Source: Chloroflexi bacterium CSP1-4
GTDB taxonomy: Bacteria > Chloroflexota > Limnocylindria > Limnocylindrales > CSP1-4
Direction of reading: 5' to 3'
Length of the DNA: 64,000 nt
Assembly: GCA_001443375.1 (NCBI GenBank)
Contig: LDXM01000001.1
Location: forward strand, 121,922-185,921
Below are positions 9,039-18,640 of the stretch, piece by piece. How positions within the stretch are numbered: the first letter of the stretch is position 1; each line of letters opens with the position of its first letter. The notes below the pieces were generated by a model that was not told the origin of the DNA, made no database searches, and saw nothing but the letters and a program-made list of their open reading frames with translations. A program made the position numbers and the translations under genes.

Positions 9039-10034
9039 TCAGCCGGCCGTCATCTGGTAGCTCCGGACCTTCCCACCCGCGATGGTCAGCAGGCAGCCCC
9101 TCAGGATGCCCTCGCCGTACTCGCTGCCGGGGTTGATGCAGAGCGTCCGGCCGAGCCTGGCCGCCGCCTGGGACTCGTGGATGTGGCCATGAAGACCGAG
9201 CATGGGCTGGTAGCGCTCGATGGCCGCGCGGACCGACTGGCTGCCAGCGCCGTACAGCACCGGCTGGCCGCCGGTGACGATCTGCGAGGGTGGATCGGTC
9301 GACCAGTCGAGCTGGGGACACGTGTCGAGCGTCGAATCCCTGGGCGGAGCGTGGAAGTTGAAGATGACGTGGCCGTAGTCGCCGAAGCCACCGGCGACCC
9401 GCTCGATCTTCTCGGCCAGCTCGGGTTCCGGTGCCTCGCGGGGCGTCTTCCAGGGTGTCGGGTTGACGTAGGGCATGCTGACCATCAGGTGCTCATCGTC
9501 GAGCGGGACGACCCGGTCCTCACAGGCCACGAACGCCCTCGTGTCGGGCCGCTGCATGGCCGCCATGACCTCTGGGACGTCGTCGTTGCCGCCCGTCGCA
9601 CAGCAGCGGATGCCGGTCCCGGCCAAGCGCGTCTCGGTGAGGTCGATCCAGCGCGTCAGCCGCTCGATGGCGAGGTCGTGGAACAGGTGCACGACCGCCG
9701 AGGGATCGTCGCGCACCGCGCGGTACTCGTCTTCGTCCATGGTGGCGTGATAGAAACCCAGGTCGGCGATGCGCTCGCGCATCGCCTCCACCTCCGACGC
9801 CGTCTCGAGGTGCTCGACCCGACTGTGGATCGTGGCCCGGTGACGTCCGCTGGCCTCGCGGATGATGGGGATCGCCAGCTTGCCCATGACGTCGCCGCCC
9901 ATGACCAGGACGTCGGCACCGTAGAACTTCCCGGCGTTGAGGAACTTCCGCCACGTGCGCTCCGACCCGTGGACGTCCGTGGCGTAGAAGATCCGCGTGC
10001 CCCTGGTCGCGCGGTCGCGCCGGAAGAGCGGCAT
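9039..10034 (-). CDS. metallophosphoesterase family protein
   Basis: ATG at 10034 (MPLFRRDRATRGTRIFYATDVHGSERTW...); metal-binding motifs ATDVHGSE, VMGGDVMG, TGGNDD, LGLHGHIHESQAAARLGRTLCINPGSEYGEG. Confidence 0.85.
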   Translation of the reverse strand: MPLFRRDRATRGTRIFYATDVHGSERTWRKFLNAGKFYGADVLVMGGDVMGKLAIPIIREASGRHRATIHSRVEHLETASEVEAMRERIADLGFYHATMDEDEYRAVRDDPSAVVHLFHDLAIERLTRWIDLTETRLAGTGIRCCATGGNDDVPEVMAAMQRPDTRAFVACEDRVVPLDDEHLMVSMPYVNPTPWKTPREAPEPELAEKIERVAGGFGDYGHVIFNFHAPPRDSTLDTCPQLDWSTDPPSQIVTGGQPVLYGAGSQSVRAAIERYQPMLGLHGHIHESQAAARLGRTLCINPGSEYGEGILRGCLLTIAGGKVRSYQMTAG

Positions 10035-10047
10035 CGAGCGACCCGCC

Positions 10048-12477
10048 TCAGCCGCGCATCCGGAAGCCACGGGGGTCGTACATGACATCCGCTGCGATGA
10101 CCGCCGGGACTTGCTCGTCGAACACGTCCACCAGGAGCTGGGCTCCCTCCTCGAGTCGAGACGGAAGATACACGTAGCCGATGGTCCGCGATACGGTGGA
10201 TCCGTAGGCCACGCTCCGCAGGCGCCCAACGACGCGGCCTCCCGACCGGACCGCCTCCCCGCCGTAGACAGGCACGTAGTCCGCGCCGCCGACGAGCACC
10301 GTCCGGAGCCGCTGGCTCGGACCGTCCGGCTCCCGCTCGAGCCGGGCGCGCAGTGCATCCCGACCGACGAAGGGACCCTTGTCGAGCGCGACGAATGCCC
10401 CCAGGCCCGCCTCGAACGGTGTCTCCAGCATCGTCAGGTCCGTACCGTAGTAGCGGTAGCCCTTCTCCATGCGCAACCCGTCGAGCGCCCGGTAGCCGAA
10501 CGGCCGCAGGTCCACCCCACGCCCGGCGGCCGCGAGTCGGTCCCAGGCCTGGATCGCCCAGGCAGCGTCGACGTAGAGCTCCCAGCCCAGCTCGCCGGCG
10601 TAGCTGATGCGCACCGCCTGGACGGGCGCGCCCGCGATGCGGATCCCGCGCGCTTGCCGGAGCGGGATCGCCCCATCGCTCACGTCGTCGTCGGTGGCGG
10701 CGGCGAGGACGTCACGCGCCCGCGGCCCCCAGAGGCCGAGGCAGGCGAGGTCGCCACTCACGTCGTGCAGCTCGATCGCCGCGTCGTCGTCGGCGACGTG
10801 CCAGCGCAGCCAGGCGAGGTCGCCGGCGAGGTAGCCCGCTCCGGTCACGACGCGGAAGCGGTCTTCGGCCAGCCTCGTGATCGTGACGTCCGCGACCATG
10901 CCTCCGCGCTCGTCGAGGAACTGGCTGTACGTCACGCTGCCGACGGGTCGGTCGACGTCATTCGCTGCGACGCGCTGGAGGAGGGCCAGGGCGCCCGGCC
11001 CCGCTACGGAGATCTTGCCGAACGAGCTCAGGTCGATGAGGCCTGCGCGCTCGCGAACGGCGACGGCCTCTTCCTCCACCCGCTCGAGCCACGGTGGTCG
11101 GGTGAAGCCGTACGCACGTTGATCGCGGCCGCTGCGACGCCAGGCGCGGCCCGGCTCGAGATGGTCCGCCCGCTCCCAGCCGGCCTTCGTTCCGAACACC
11201 GCGCCGAGCTCCTGGAGCCGACCATGCAGCGGTCCTGGCCGGCGCGGCCGCCCGGCCTCGTCCGCGTCGTGCGGGTAGCGCAGCCGGTAGTAGTCCGCGT
11301 AGGTCTCCCTCGCCAGCGCCGCCGCGTAGGTCGGATCACGATGCACCTCGCCGAAGCGCCAGGCCCGGTATGGCCCGATGTCGACCCCCGGTTCCCCGGC
11401 CGTTATCCAGCCGGCGAGCGCCCGCCCGATACCGCCTCCGCCGCCGAACCCGTTGAGCGACAGCCCCGCCGCGAGCCAGAAGCCACGGGCTCCCGGCAGC
11501 GGCCCGAGCAGCGGATTCGCGTCCGGCGTCATCGCATCCGGATGGCAGACGAGGCGGATCACCTCTGCGTCGGCCAGGAACGGGAAGCGACGGACGGCGC
11601 CGGCCATGAGCGGGGCGAAACGCTCGAAGTCGGGCGGCAGCGACCGCGCGGCGTGATCCCAGGGGACGCCGTCGACCCAGCGAGACTGCGGTTCGGTCTC
11701 GTAGCCGCCGAAGAGCATGCCGCCCTGCTCGCTCTTGCCGTAGACGAGGTTGTCCGGGTCGCGGAAGCACGGCATGTCGTGTGGAAGCTCGTGGCCGGGC
11801 ACGGCGCGCAGCGCGATGTGCTGATGGTCGACCGGCGTCGAGGGCACGAACGCCCCGACCATCGCCGCGACCTGCGGCGCCCAGATCCCGGCTGCATCAA
11901 CGACGTGCTCGGCGGCGATGGGGCCGTTGTCGGTCAGGACGCGGGTCACCTCGCGGCGCGGCGAGAGCTCGATGCCCGTGACGCGCACGCCCGTGCGGAT
12001 CCGTGCCCCGAGGGCCCGGGCGGCCTCCGCCAGCGCGTGCGTCGCCGTGTGCGGGTCCAGGTGGCCGTCGCCGGGCAGATGGATCGCGCCGTGGAGCGAA
12101 TCGGACGAGATCGCCGGCATCAGGCGCAGCGCCTCCTGCGCGGACACGACCTCCACGTCCAGGCCGATGCCCCGGGCACGGCTCGCGCCGCGTTCGAGCT
12201 CGCGGAGCTGGTCGTGACTCGATGCCAGCCGGAGGCTGCCTACCCGCTGGAACACGCCGAGCCGTTCGTAGAGCTCCACGCTGTAGCGGCGGAACCGCAT
12301 CATGGTCGAGGAGGGATTGAAGACGGTGACGAGGCCGGCGGCGTGGCAGGTGGAGCCGGCGGTCAGCTGCGCCTTCTCCACGAGCATGACGTCTGTCCAG
12401 CCGGCAAGGGCGAGGTGGTAGGCGACGCTGCAGCCGGTGATCCCGCCGCCGATGACGACGACCCGCGCCTGTTCCAC
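10048..12477 (-). CDS. FAD-dependent oxidoreductase fused to GcvT-like aminomethyltransferase domain (dimethylglycine/sarcosine dehydrogenase-like), paralog 1
   Basis: N-terminal VVVIGGGITGCSVAYHLALAG (FAD); C-terminal GcvT-like SFGKISVAGPGALALLQRVAANDVDRPVGSVTYSQFLDERGGMVADVTITRLAEDRF. Confidence 0.88.
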   Translation of the reverse strand: MEQARVVVIGGGITGCSVAYHLALAGWTDVMLVEKAQLTAGSTCHAAGLVTVFNPSSTMMRFRRYSVELYERLGVFQRVGSLRLASSHDQLRELERGASRARGIGLDVEVVSAQEALRLMPAISSDSLHGAIHLPGDGHLDPHTATHALAEAARALGARIRTGVRVTGIELSPRREVTRVLTDNGPIAAEHVVDAAGIWAPQVAAMVGAFVPSTPVDHQHIALRAVPGHELPHDMPCFRDPDNLVYGKSEQGGMLFGGYETEPQSRWVDGVPWDHAARSLPPDFERFAPLMAGAVRRFPFLADAEVIRLVCHPDAMTPDANPLLGPLPGARGFWLAAGLSLNGFGGGGGIGRALAGWITAGEPGVDIGPYRAWRFGEVHRDPTYAAALARETYADYYRLRYPHDADEAGRPRRPGPLHGRLQELGAVFGTKAGWERADHLEPGRAWRRSGRDQRAYGFTRPPWLERVEEEAVAVRERAGLIDLSSFGKISVAGPGALALLQRVAANDVDRPVGSVTYSQFLDERGGMVADVTITRLAEDRFRVVTGAGYLAGDLAWLRWHVADDDAAIELHDVSGDLACLGLWGPRARDVLAAATDDDVSDGAIPLRQARGIRIAGAPVQAVRISYAGELGWELYVDAAWAIQAWDRLAAAGRGVDLRPFGYRALDGLRMEKGYRYYGTDLTMLETPFEAGLGAFVALDKGPFVGRDALRARLEREPDGPSQRLRTVLVGGADYVPVYGGEAVRSGGRVVGRLRSVAYGSTVSRTIGYVYLPSRLEEGAQLLVDVFDEQVPAVIAADVMYDPRGFRMRG

Positions 12478-12607
12478 GCCCGTCCGACCCTCCCGCTGAA
12501 CGCCCGCGACGCCGACGGTCGCTATGGGACGCTACGGTACGGCGTGGCGCGGCACGGCTTCAAGCGTCGGCGCGCCAGGCGACCGGGTCCGCCTACAATC
12601 ACCAGCC

Positions 12608-13393
12608 ATGGCCACCCCGCGCGACCAGAATGCGATCGTCATCGACCGCGCCGTGCTCGAAGCGGAGGTCGAGCGGCTCGTCACCGCCGCTGATGAGGCT
12701 GGTCTCACGGTGCGCGTGCTCGGTTCCCTGGGTGTCTCGATCCACTGCCCGGATGCTGCCGCGCTCCTGCCGAGCTTTCAACGGACCTACGCGGACATCG
12801 ACTTCGCCGGCTATCGCCGCCAGGCGAAGGGCCTCGCCACGCTCCTCGCCGGACTGGGTTACGTCGACGGCCGCGAGGTGTTCATCACGTCCGAGGGCCG
12901 CCGATCGATCTTCGACGCTCCCCGCAGCGGGATCCACCTGGACGTCTTCTACGACCGGCTCGAGTTCTGCCACGTGATCCCGCTGAACGGCCGTCTCGAG
13001 GCGGATCGCCCGACGATCCCTCTCGCCGAGCTGTTGCTGTCGAAGCTCCAGATCGTCCGGATCAACGAGAAAGACATCGTCGACACCGCCCTGCTGCTCC
13101 TCGACCATCCGCTGGCCGATGGCGACGTGGACAGCATCGACGTCGGCCGCGCCGCGCGCCTGTGCGCGGCGGAGTGGGGCCTGTGGCGGACGGTCACGAT
13201 GAACCTCGAGAAGGTCACCGCGCTCGTCTCGGGGTACCCCCAGCTCCGTGACGACCAGCGCGACCGTGTCCGGGCTGCCGTCGCTGCGCTGAAGGCCCGT
13301 CTCGACGAGGAACCCAAGCCGATGGCCTGGCGGATGCGGGCACGGGTCGGCGACCGACGCCAGTGGTGGACCGACGTGGATGAGGTGCGCTAG
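12608..13393 (+). CDS. nucleotidyltransferase-like protein of unknown function
   Basis: ATG at 12608; VLGSLGVSIHC...ADIDFAGY...GIHLDVFYD resembles GS-DxD-D of minimal NTases. Confidence 0.55.
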   Translation: MATPRDQNAIVIDRAVLEAEVERLVTAADEAGLTVRVLGSLGVSIHCPDAAALLPSFQRTYADIDFAGYRRQAKGLATLLAGLGYVDGREVFITSEGRRSIFDAPRSGIHLDVFYDRLEFCHVIPLNGRLEADRPTIPLAELLLSKLQIVRINEKDIVDTALLLLDHPLADGDVDSIDVGRAARLCAAEWGLWRTVTMNLEKVTALVSGYPQLRDDQRDRVRAAVAALKARLDEEPKPMAWRMRARVGDRRQWWTDVDEVR

Positions 13394-14367
13394 ACGCCGC
13401 TCCGGGAGACATCCTGCAGTGCCTGCTCGAACGCCGGGGTCGAGGCGTTCGCCAGCAACCGGCTGAGATGCCTGTCGGCGTAGGCCACGAAATCCACATC
13501 GAGCGTGCTGATGGCTTGCTGCAACACGCCCCACATCGCCTCGCGGAAGTCCGACACGACGCGCATGAGGCGCAGCCGGGCCAGGCGCTCGCGGCGCGCC
13601 TCGCCCTCGTAGGCGGCGAGGAGTGCGGCGTCCTCCGCCGCCGAGAGGCCGTGGTTGACGCTGAAGTTGCCGAGGTCGAAGAACGGGTCGCCCATGCCCG
13701 CGTACTCCCAGTCGACGATGCGCACGCGTGTGCCGTCGTCGATGAAGTTCGCGTTGAGCAGGTCGTTGTGGCAGGGTCGCATCTCGACCGGGTTGCGCAG
13801 GAAGGCGACCTCGATGCGGCGGATCCGCTCGTGCGCCGGCTCGTATGCGTCGGGGATGGGCACGCCGCGCGCGAGCGCCAGGGCACGGTACGCCTCGCCG
13901 ATGCGGTAGGGCACGAAGATGCCGGGGATGGCCGGCCCCTCGTGGATGAGGCGGATCGAGTCGGCCACGCGGCGGATCGTCTCCGGCTCATGGACCGCCT
14001 CGTCGGAGATGCCGCTGCCGACGATGAAGCGCGTGACGAGGTAGCCCTCGGGCCGGATGTAGGCCGTCACCTCCGGACCGACCCCTACCCCGGCCGCGGC
14101 TACCGTGGCGGCGTGCTCGACCTCGCGGCTGATGCCCAGCAGGTGCGTGTCGTTGCCGCCCAGGCGGATGACGAACGTCTCGCCGCCTCGCGCGGCCGCG
14201 GCAAGTCCTCCGTCCGCGTCGACGCGGAAGTTGCGGTTGGTGATTCCCCCGCTGATCGGCGTCAGGACGAGATCGCGACCGGCCAGCTCCGGCACGCGCT
14301 GCATGGCCGCGACAAGGGTCTCGCGCAGCTCGCCGCCGAGCGGTTCCTCGGGTCCCGGGGTGGTCAT
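13390..14367 (-). CDS. choline/ethanolamine kinase-like phosphotransferase, second copy
   Basis: GGITNRNFRV, MRPCHNDLLNANFIDDGTRVRIVDWEYAGMGDPFFDLGNFSVNHGL. Confidence 0.88.
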   Translation of the reverse strand: MTTPGPEEPLGGELRETLVAAMQRVPELAGRDLVLTPISGGITNRNFRVDADGGLAAAARGGETFVIRLGGNDTHLLGISREVEHAATVAAAGVGVGPEVTAYIRPEGYLVTRFIVGSGISDEAVHEPETIRRVADSIRLIHEGPAIPGIFVPYRIGEAYRALALARGVPIPDAYEPAHERIRRIEVAFLRNPVEMRPCHNDLLNANFIDDGTRVRIVDWEYAGMGDPFFDLGNFSVNHGLSAAEDAALLAAYEGEARRERLARLRLMRVVSDFREAMWGVLQQAISTLDVDFVAYADRHLSRLLANASTPAFEQALQDVSRSGV

Positions 14368-15227
14368 CGGCGTGCGTCGCCGTCTCGGGGGCCCGCCAGC
14401 CCCGCCAGCAGGGCGTGGTGCAGGAGGCCGTTGGAGGCCATCATGGTGGGCTCGTGGATGGAGCGCCGGCCGGCGAAGTCGGTGACCACGCCTCCCGCCT
14501 CCTCGATGAGGATGAGCGGCGCGGCCAGGTCCCAGGCGTTCATGCCGACCTCGATCATCGCCTCGGCGGCGCCCTCAGCCACGAGAGCGTAACCCCAGAA
14601 GTCGCCGAAGCCGCGGTCGCGCCAGGCGCGGGCGAGCAGGCCGCGGAAGCCGGGCGCCCAGGGCTCGATGTCGGTGGGCGAGCTGTACACGAGCTGCGCG
14701 TCGGCGAGGGCGGCCACACGCGAGACGTGGATGCGCCGCTGCTCCCCCGGCCCCAGCCCGGCCCCGCCCACGGCCCAGGCGCCGCCGCCGCGCCAGGCCA
14801 GCCAGCGCTCGCGCAGCGCGGGGGCGCTGATGACGCCGACCTGCATCTCGCCGTCGCGCTCGACGCCGAGCAGCGTGCCGAAGAGGGGCACGCCGCGCAT
14901 GAAGTTGTGGGTTCCGTCGATGGGGTCGACATACCAGCGCACGGACGCCTCGCCGGCCTCCTCACCCTCCTCCTCGCCGATCAGGCCGTGGTCGGGGTGG
15001 ACGGCCAGGATGCGCTCGCGGATGCGTCGCTCGATGGCCTTGTCGGCCTGGGTCACGAAGGACCGGTCGGGCTTGGCCGTGATCTCGAGGTCGCGCCGGA
15101 AGTGGGCCAGGGCGAGGGCGTCGGCCTCGTCGCAGAGCGCCAGCGCGAGGTCCAGCCAGCCGCGCAGCTCGGCCTCCGTCCCGAGCCGCAGCGAGGCGCT
15201 CCATTCGGGACCGTAGGGGGCACTCAC
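14364..15227 (-). CDS. inositol monophosphatase family protein
   Basis: IGEEEGEE...VRWYVDPIDGTHNFMRGVPLFGTLLG...MNAWDLAAPLILIEEAGGVVTDFAG; GTG start overlaps upstream TGA. Confidence 0.9.
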   Translation of the reverse strand: MSAPYGPEWSASLRLGTEAELRGWLDLALALCDEADALALAHFRRDLEITAKPDRSFVTQADKAIERRIRERILAVHPDHGLIGEEEGEEAGEASVRWYVDPIDGTHNFMRGVPLFGTLLGVERDGEMQVGVISAPALRERWLAWRGGGAWAVGGAGLGPGEQRRIHVSRVAALADAQLVYSSPTDIEPWAPGFRGLLARAWRDRGFGDFWGYALVAEGAAEAMIEVGMNAWDLAAPLILIEEAGGVVTDFAGRRSIHEPTMMASNGLLHHALLAGLAGPRDGDARR

Positions 15228-17650
15228 GAGCGGATCCGCTCCCCGGCCGGGTCCCACAGCGGCTCGCGCACGACCTCGGCGCCGACCCAGGCGCCGAAGA
15301 CGTCGATCTCGCCACGCGTGCCGGGGACGGCCCGCTCAGGCGGCAGGTAGGCGTAGGCGATGCTCTTCGCCACGGCATGGCCGTAGCCCCCCGAGGTGAC
15401 CCGGCCCACGATCGCCCCACCGATGCGCACGGGCTCGTTGCCCAGCGTGACCGAGCGCGGGTCGTCGAGCACGAGGCAGGCCAGGCGCCTGCGGGGCCCG
15501 GCCGCCTTCCGCGCCAGGAGCGCCTCCCGGCCGATGAAGTCGGTGCCCTTGTCGAGCCTGACCGCGAACCCCAGGCCGGCCTCGTAGGGCGTCTCCTCGG
15601 GGGTGATGTCGCTCGACCAGACGCGGTAGCCCTTCTCCAGACGCAGCGCGTCGATGGCTCGGTACCCGCCGGCCAGCATGCCCTGCGCCCGTCCGGCCTC
15701 CCAGAGGGTCTGCCACAGCCCGCGTCCGTATTCGCTGGGCGGATACAGCTCCCAGCCCAACTCGCCCACGTACGTGACGCGCAGCGCCAGCACCGGGACG
15801 TGCGCCAGCGTGATCTCGCGCGCCGTCAGGTAGGGGAAGGCCTCGTTCGACAGGTCATCCCGGGTGAGCGGCGCGAGGATGTCGCGCGCCCGCGGCCCCC
15901 AGATGCCGAGGCAGGCGCGGGACGAGGTGACGTCGCGCACCCGGACGGAGCCGTCCGCGGGCAGGTGGGCCCGGATCCAGCCCAGGTCGTGGTTGCCGAA
16001 GGCTGTCCCGGTGACGATGAGGAAGAGCTCCTCGGCCAGGCGCGTGACGGTGAAGTCGCACTCGATGCCGCCGCGCGTGTTGAGCATCTGCGTGTAGGTG
16101 ATGGAGCCGACCGGGCGGTCGACGTCGTTGGCGCACAGTCGCTGCAGGAAGGCGAGGGCGCCCGCCCCCGAGATCTCGATCTTGGCGAAGCTCGACTCGT
16201 CGAAGAGGGCGGCCGCCTGCCGCGTCGCCAGGGCCTCCGCGCCGATGGCCGGCGACCAGTGCTGGCCCGCCCAGCCGTGCGGGCGCAGCGCCTCGTCGCC
16301 CAGGGCGGCGTTGGGCTCGAACCAGTTCGGCCGCTCCCAGCCCGACTTCTCGCCGAAGACCGCACCGAGCGCGCGCAACTCCTCGTAGGCCGGCGAGAGG
16401 CGCAGCGGCCGGCCAGCCTGCCGCTCCTCGTTGGGGTAGTGGATGTCGTAGTAGGTGGCGTACGTCTCGAACGTCCGGGCCAGCGTGTACGCCTGGGAGC
16501 GGTACTGCGCGCCGAAGCGGCGGATGTCCATCTTCCAGAGGTCCAGCTCCGGCTCCCCCCCCACGATCCACTGGGCCATCTGCTGGCCGATGCCCCCGGC
16601 GCCGGCGATGCCATGGGCGCAGAAGCCGGCGGCCACGAAGAAGCCGCGCACCTCCGACTCGCCCAGGATGAACTCGTTGTCCGGCGTGAACGCCTCCGGG
16701 CCGTTGATGAGCCGCGTCACCTCCGCGTCGGCGATGGCCGGCACGCGCCGCACGGCGCCATCCATGATCGCCGCGAAGCGCGGCCAGTCCGGGGCCAGCA
16801 GCCGGCCGTTGAAGTCGGGCGGCACGCCATCGAGCGACCAGGGCGCAGGGTCGCGCTCGTAGCCGCCCATGCACAGGCCGCCCACCTCCTCACGGAAGTA
16901 GACCAGGTTGTCCGGGTCGCGCATGGTCGGGATGTCCGGCCGCACGCCCGGGATGGGCTTGGTCAGCAGGTACTGGTGGGCCATGGGGATGATGGGCACG
17001 GTCACGCCGGCCAGGCGGCCGATCTCGGGCGCGAACATGCCGCCGGCGTTGACCACTACGTCCGTCCGGATCTCACCGCGGTCGGTGACCACGCCGCGCA
17101 CGCGGCCGCCTTCGACGCTGATCCCCGTGACGCGGTGCTCGGTCAGGATGCGCGCGCCGCGCGCCTTCGCTCCCGCGGCCAGGGCGAAGGCGAGGTTCGA
17201 GGGGTCGAGCCAGCCGTCGGTGGGCAGGAAGACGGCGCCCAGCACGCCCTCGGGGTCGAAGAGGGGGAAGAGATCGTGCGCCTCCCGCGTGGAGACCAGC
17301 TCCAAGGGCAGGCCGAAGGTGCGCGCCCAGCCGACCTGGCGCCGCAGCTCCTCGAGGCGCGCCGGGGAGCTGGCCAGGCGCAGCGAGCCGACCTCGTGCC
17401 AGGAGACGTCCACGCCGGTCTCCGCGGTCAGGCGCCGGTACAGGCCGGCGCCGTACATCATCATCCGCGTGAGGGTCGTCGAGCTGCGCAGCTGCCCCAC
17501 CAGGCCGGCCGAATGGAAGGTGGACCCGGACGTGAGCCCGGCGCGGTCCACGAGCACGACGTCATGCCAGCCCAGCTCGGCGAGGTGATAGGCGATGCTG
17601 GTGCCGCCCACGCCGCCCCCGATCACGACCGCCTGTGCCTGCTCGACCAT
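15224..17650 (-). CDS. FAD-dependent oxidoreductase fused to GcvT-like domain (dimethylglycine/sarcosine dehydrogenase-like), paralog 2
   Basis: AVVIGGGVGGTSIAYHLAELGWHDVVLVDRAGLTSGSTFHSAGLVG; C-terminal SFAKIEISGAGALAFLQRLCANDVDRPVGSITYTQMLNTRGGIECDFTVTRLAEELF. Confidence 0.9.
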   Translation of the reverse strand: MVEQAQAVVIGGGVGGTSIAYHLAELGWHDVVLVDRAGLTSGSTFHSAGLVGQLRSSTTLTRMMMYGAGLYRRLTAETGVDVSWHEVGSLRLASSPARLEELRRQVGWARTFGLPLELVSTREAHDLFPLFDPEGVLGAVFLPTDGWLDPSNLAFALAAGAKARGARILTEHRVTGISVEGGRVRGVVTDRGEIRTDVVVNAGGMFAPEIGRLAGVTVPIIPMAHQYLLTKPIPGVRPDIPTMRDPDNLVYFREEVGGLCMGGYERDPAPWSLDGVPPDFNGRLLAPDWPRFAAIMDGAVRRVPAIADAEVTRLINGPEAFTPDNEFILGESEVRGFFVAAGFCAHGIAGAGGIGQQMAQWIVGGEPELDLWKMDIRRFGAQYRSQAYTLARTFETYATYYDIHYPNEERQAGRPLRLSPAYEELRALGAVFGEKSGWERPNWFEPNAALGDEALRPHGWAGQHWSPAIGAEALATRQAAALFDESSFAKIEISGAGALAFLQRLCANDVDRPVGSITYTQMLNTRGGIECDFTVTRLAEELFLIVTGTAFGNHDLGWIRAHLPADGSVRVRDVTSSRACLGIWGPRARDILAPLTRDDLSNEAFPYLTAREITLAHVPVLALRVTYVGELGWELYPPSEYGRGLWQTLWEAGRAQGMLAGGYRAIDALRLEKGYRVWSSDITPEETPYEAGLGFAVRLDKGTDFIGREALLARKAAGPRRRLACLVLDDPRSVTLGNEPVRIGGAIVGRVTSGGYGHAVAKSIAYAYLPPERAVPGTRGEIDVFGAWVGAEVVREPLWDPAGERIRS

Positions 17651-17698
17651 GCCGGAACGGGACCCTCCTGCTGTGGTGGGCGGGGCGCGGGGACGCCG

Positions 17699-18637
17699 CT
17701 ACGGTAGCGCGAAGCTCCGCATGAGGTAGCGCTCCGCCGCGAGCATCGGCTCCGTCGCCGAGAGGATGGCCGGCGATCCATCGAGGCGCAGGCCGGCGCG
17801 CAGGAGCGCGGGCAGCGCTGCCGACGGGCCGGGCACGACGAGCTGCCAGCTGCCGGCGGGCTGGACCGTGGTCATGAGGTGGGCGACGACGCCCTCCAGC
17901 ATGGATCCGTCGCGTACCACGACGGGCCCCAGGCGGCCGCTGGGCTGGGCATAGCCGTAGCCGATCACCGCCCCACTGCGCCGGTGTCGGTAGAGCCAGC
18001 CGCGCCGCCCCTCGTCGCGGTCGTCGCGGTGGTCGACGGGCCGGCGGTGGCCGACCGCGCCCAGGTCCAGCTCGTCGAGCGCGTCAGCCAGGACGATGCC
18101 CTCACCGGCGGCCTCGAGCGTCTCGAAGGCGGCCGCCGCGAGCGCGTCCGGCAGCGGCGCCAGCGCGCCCGGTCGGGGCGTGCCGGTCACGAGGTGGACG
18201 GGCACCTGCGGCACGAGCCCGTAGCGCGCGTAGAGACCCGTCGAAACCGGTTGGATGGCCTCGACGCAGGTGGCCAGGACGCCGCCTTGAGCGCGCCAGG
18301 CGTCCGGTCCGCCGCTGGGGAACGTGCGCTCCAGGAGACGACGCCCCAGTCCCGCCGCCTGGAAGGCCGGCTCCACGAAGAGGAAGGCGAGGAACCAGAG
18401 CCGCTCGCGCTCGACGGCGATGCCGAAAGCGACGGTCCTTCCGTCCGATTCGGCCAGCCAGGCGCCGGCCGGATGGCTGGCCGCGAGCCGGCCGAAGAGC
18501 CGCTCCAGGGCCCCCTCGTTGCGCGGCCAGCGCCCCTCGCGGCGGCGATCCTGAAGCTCCTCCATGGCCGCGTAGAAGACGGCCGTGCAGGCCGCCAGGT
18601 CGTCAGCGCCGATCGGCCGCAGGGTGGGCTCGGGCAC
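17699..18637 (-). CDS. GNAT family N-acetyltransferase
   Basis: LRPIGADDLAACTAVFY...AFLFVEPAFQAAGLGRRLLERTF. Confidence 0.75.
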   Translation of the reverse strand: MPEPTLRPIGADDLAACTAVFYAAMEELQDRRREGRWPRNEGALERLFGRLAASHPAGAWLAESDGRTVAFGIAVERERLWFLAFLFVEPAFQAAGLGRRLLERTFPSGGPDAWRAQGGVLATCVEAIQPVSTGLYARYGLVPQVPVHLVTGTPRPGALAPLPDALAAAAFETLEAAGEGIVLADALDELDLGAVGHRRPVDHRDDRDEGRRGWLYRHRRSGAVIGYGYAQPSGRLGPVVVRDGSMLEGVVAHLMTTVQPAGSWQLVVPGPSAALPALLRAGLRLDGSPAILSATEPMLAAERYLMRSFALP

Positions 18638-18640
18638 TCG

